8,608 nucleotides of DNA, from positions 1-8,608 of the forward strand of contig SBGS01000247.1 of assembly GCA_006226555.1 (NCBI GenBank), written 5' to 3'. This stretch comes from Bacteroidota bacterium (GTDB taxonomy: Bacteria; Bacteroidota; Bacteroidia; Flavobacteriales_D; Crocinitomicaceae). Below the pieces are notes generated by a model, which was not told where the DNA came from, did not search any database, and saw nothing but the letters and a program-made list of their open reading frames with translations. Positions 7,658 through 8,608 of the stretch are shown piece by piece (position 1 is the stretch's first letter; each line of letters opens with the position of its first letter). Position numbers and translations under genes: made by a program.

Positions 7658-8100
7658 TAGTTGTTTGTAGGCGCTCCTGATGTGTTAACAGGCGCTCCTG
7701 ATGTAGGTGCAGGCTTAACATTACCTTTGATACGGATCACTTTAGTAGGTGCATTAACTGCATTTGAAGTGATTGTAACTGATTTGTTGATCGCGCCAGC
7801 ACGCTTAGTATCATACTTTACAGTAATTGTTCCTGTTTTACCTGGAGCAATTGGCTCTTTTGGCCAAGATGGAACTGTACATCCACAAGATCCTTTTGCA
7901 TTTGAAATGATCAATGGAGCATTTCCTGTGTTCTTGAATTCGAAAGTACACTCACCGTTAGCACCATTTTCAATTGTACCGTAGTCGTGAACTTCTTTTT
8001 CAAACTCGATCTTCGCACCGTTTTCAACTTCCTGAGCAACTGCAGTTCCAACTGTTCCTGCTGCGAATACCATCAATAGAGAGAATAATAACTTTTTCAT
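7657..8100 (-). CDS. Exported DUF1573 protein (first gene of pair) with Thr-Ser-Gly-Ala-Pro tail
   Basis: A 147-residue protein with a clear signal peptide (MKKLL then a hydrophobic core, likely cleavage after AVA at residues 20-22). The DUF1573 domain covers about 31-128: FEKEVHDYGTI (33-43), FEFKNTGNAPLIIS (53-66), SCGC (71-74), PKEPIAPG (80-87) and the closing strand VIRIKGNV (121-128). After the domain comes a low-complexity tail in which TSGAPVN and TSGAPTN are consecutive copies (133-146). Function is unknown; the fold suggests binding in the periplasm or at the surface. ATG 8100 is supported by the signal peptide and by an in-frame TAA at 8113-8115. Its leader is A-rich with no Shine-Dalgarno sequence, as expected in Bacteroidota. 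It forms an operon with the downstream DUF1573 gene. Confidence 0.88.
   Translation of the reverse strand: MKKLLFSLLMVFAAGTVGTAVAQEVENGAKIEFEKEVHDYGTIENGANGECTFEFKNTGNAPLIISNAKGSCGCTVPSWPKEPIAPGKTGTITVKYDTKRAGAINKSVTITSNAVNAPTKVIRIKGNVKPAPTSGAPVNTSGAPTNN
7663..7704 (-). repeat. Two-copy 21-bp in-frame tandem repeat
   Basis: Two adjacent 21-bp units, 7684-7704 and 7663-7683. The first 15 bases on the minus strand (ACATCAGGAGCGCCT) are identical, and the last six differ (GTTAAC against ACAAAC). Each unit encodes seven residues, TSGAP plus VN or TN, at the very end of the first DUF1573 protein. Because a unit is seven codons, gain or loss keeps the frame. Confidence 0.9.
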
Positions 8101-8118
8101 ATCAATTCGTTTTTAAGT

Positions 8119-8139
8119 TTTGATTTTGTCTGAATCAAA
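8119..8139. repeat. Inverted repeat at the DUF1573 promoter
   Basis: TTTGATT (8119-8125) and AATCAAA (8133-8139) are perfect inverse complements around a 7-base spacer. The right arm overlaps the -7 element, and the spacer covers the predicted transcription start, so it could be an operator or a small hairpin at the 5' end of the mRNA. In AT-rich DNA a 7-bp match may be chance. Confidence 0.3.
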
Positions 8140-8143
8140 TATA
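8136..8143 (-). promoter_or_regulatory. Bacteroidetes-type -7 promoter element for the DUF1573 pair
   Basis: On the minus strand this reads TATATTTG, an exact match to TAnnTTTG. Transcription would begin near 8130, leaving a leader of about 30 nt that is A-rich and lacks a Shine-Dalgarno sequence. The -33 position has no clear TTTG. Its place in the short gap just before the DUF1573 start makes it the best promoter candidate in the window. Confidence 0.55.
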
Positions 8144-8193
8144 GTGCAAGAATTTAAGGCTCTTTGGATTTTAACACATCGTTAACAGGATGA

Positions 8194-8608
8194 TCAATTC
8201 AGCTCCGTCATGTTTCTTTCCATCAACTGCTCTATGGTCAGGTCGATATATTCCAAACGATATTCGAAATCTGCACGACGTTGTTTATCCATTTCCTTAT
8301 CCTCCTTCAAAAGCAACTCGAGATAGTACTTTGCCTTATCCATATTGCGAGGCTTAATGAACATGTCATAATTATTGTACTGACTTTCAATCACCATTGG
8401 TCGATTGATGTAATCTGGATACTTATCAATAAGCGTATCCGCATATTTTGCAGCTTCAACGTAGTTCATCTGCGATGAGTAAATAAAATGAACCTTATCC
8501 AGACATTCAGGAGCAAATGGATCATTCGGGTAAGTATGATAATAATTCAAAAGCTCACTAACAAGAGAGTCTTTTAACATCGCTACCTTATCTGCATCGT
8601 TCACCGAA
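8194..8608 (-). CDS. TPR-like helical repeat protein, 5' end outside the window
   Basis: The last 138 or so residues of a protein whose frame is still open at the right edge. A GTG at 8602-8604 could be read as a start, but it has no signal peptide or leader and the frame continues beyond it, so it is more likely internal. The visible part is wholly alpha-helical with TPR-like helix pairs: one around YYHTYPNDPFAPECLDKV, the next around NYVEAAKYADTLIDKYPD, then MDKAKYYLELLLKED and a final charged helix. The spacing YP(N/D) at helix ends is typical of TPR proteins of the BamD or YbgF sort found in Bacteroidota envelopes, but no specific member can be named. It ends with TGA at 8194-8196, 93 bp before the DUF1573 pair. 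The function is unknown. Confidence 0.7.
   Translation of the reverse strand, partial: SVNDADKVAMLKDSLVSELLNYYHTYPNDPFAPECLDKVHFIYSSQMNYVEAAKYADTLIDKYPDYINRPMVIESQYNNYDMFIKPRNMDKAKYYLELLLKEDKEMDKQRRADFEYRLEYIDLTIEQLMERNMTELN

Noticed and set aside
7661..7984. A 107-codon plus-strand open frame antisense to the first DUF1573 gene
   Set aside because: The DUF1573 reading on the minus strand has a signal peptide and conserved domain; the plus-strand product has low-complexity content that only mirrors it.
8170..8187. TTAAC/GTTAA hairpin as terminator of the TPR gene
   Set aside because: Five base pairs with no T-run following on the minus strand; too weak to call.
8602..8604. GTG as the true start of the TPR protein
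   Set aside because: The frame continues open to the window edge and the sequence there resembles the inside of a helical repeat protein, not an N-terminus.
1..8608. Mobile element, phage, CRISPR or defence system
   Set aside because: No transposase, integrase, terminal repeats, spaced direct repeats or defence-type domains are seen; gene content and base composition look uniform and housekeeping-like.

Overview
The window looks like ordinary chromosomal core DNA from a member of the Bacteroidota, most probably a Flavobacteriales-type organism (Crocinitomicaceae or Cryomorphaceae-like; this placement is an inference). Four things point there: a DNA polymerase III alpha subunit with a proofreading exonuclease fused at its N-terminus, two DUF1573 proteins in tandem, promoter elements of the TAnnTTTG type, and no Shine-Dalgarno sequences before the starts. 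I see no insertion sequence, phage gene, tRNA, rRNA or CRISPR array, and no gene cluster that looks like a new defence or biosynthetic system.

Layout, left to right. A membrane-anchored patatin-like phospholipase gene enters from beyond the left edge on the plus strand and ends at 1775, followed at once by a hairpin terminator. A 181-bp intergenic stretch carries a dyad and a -7 promoter element. It leads into a plus-strand gene for a SirB1-type, transglutaminase-fold protein (1957-2838). That gene collides tail to tail, with a 21-bp coding overlap, with the large minus-strand dnaE (2818-7182), which fills half of the window. Upstream of dnaE on the same strand, across a 94-bp gap with a perfect hairpin, are two small exported DUF1573 proteins. 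Their start and stop codons overlap as TAATG. A further 93-bp gap holds their promoter, and the right edge cuts a minus-strand TPR protein gene.

The genes do not form an obvious single pathway. dnaE is replication housekeeping, the DUF1573 pair is a two-gene translationally coupled unit for the cell envelope or periplasm, the patatin is probably a lipid hydrolase of the membrane, and the other two have no assigned function. The points most worth following are the loss of metal ligands in the PHP domain of DnaE alongside its intact fused exonuclease, the overlapping gene ends, a 21-bp in-frame tandem repeat in a DUF1573 gene, and inverted repeats at two promoters and one gene end.
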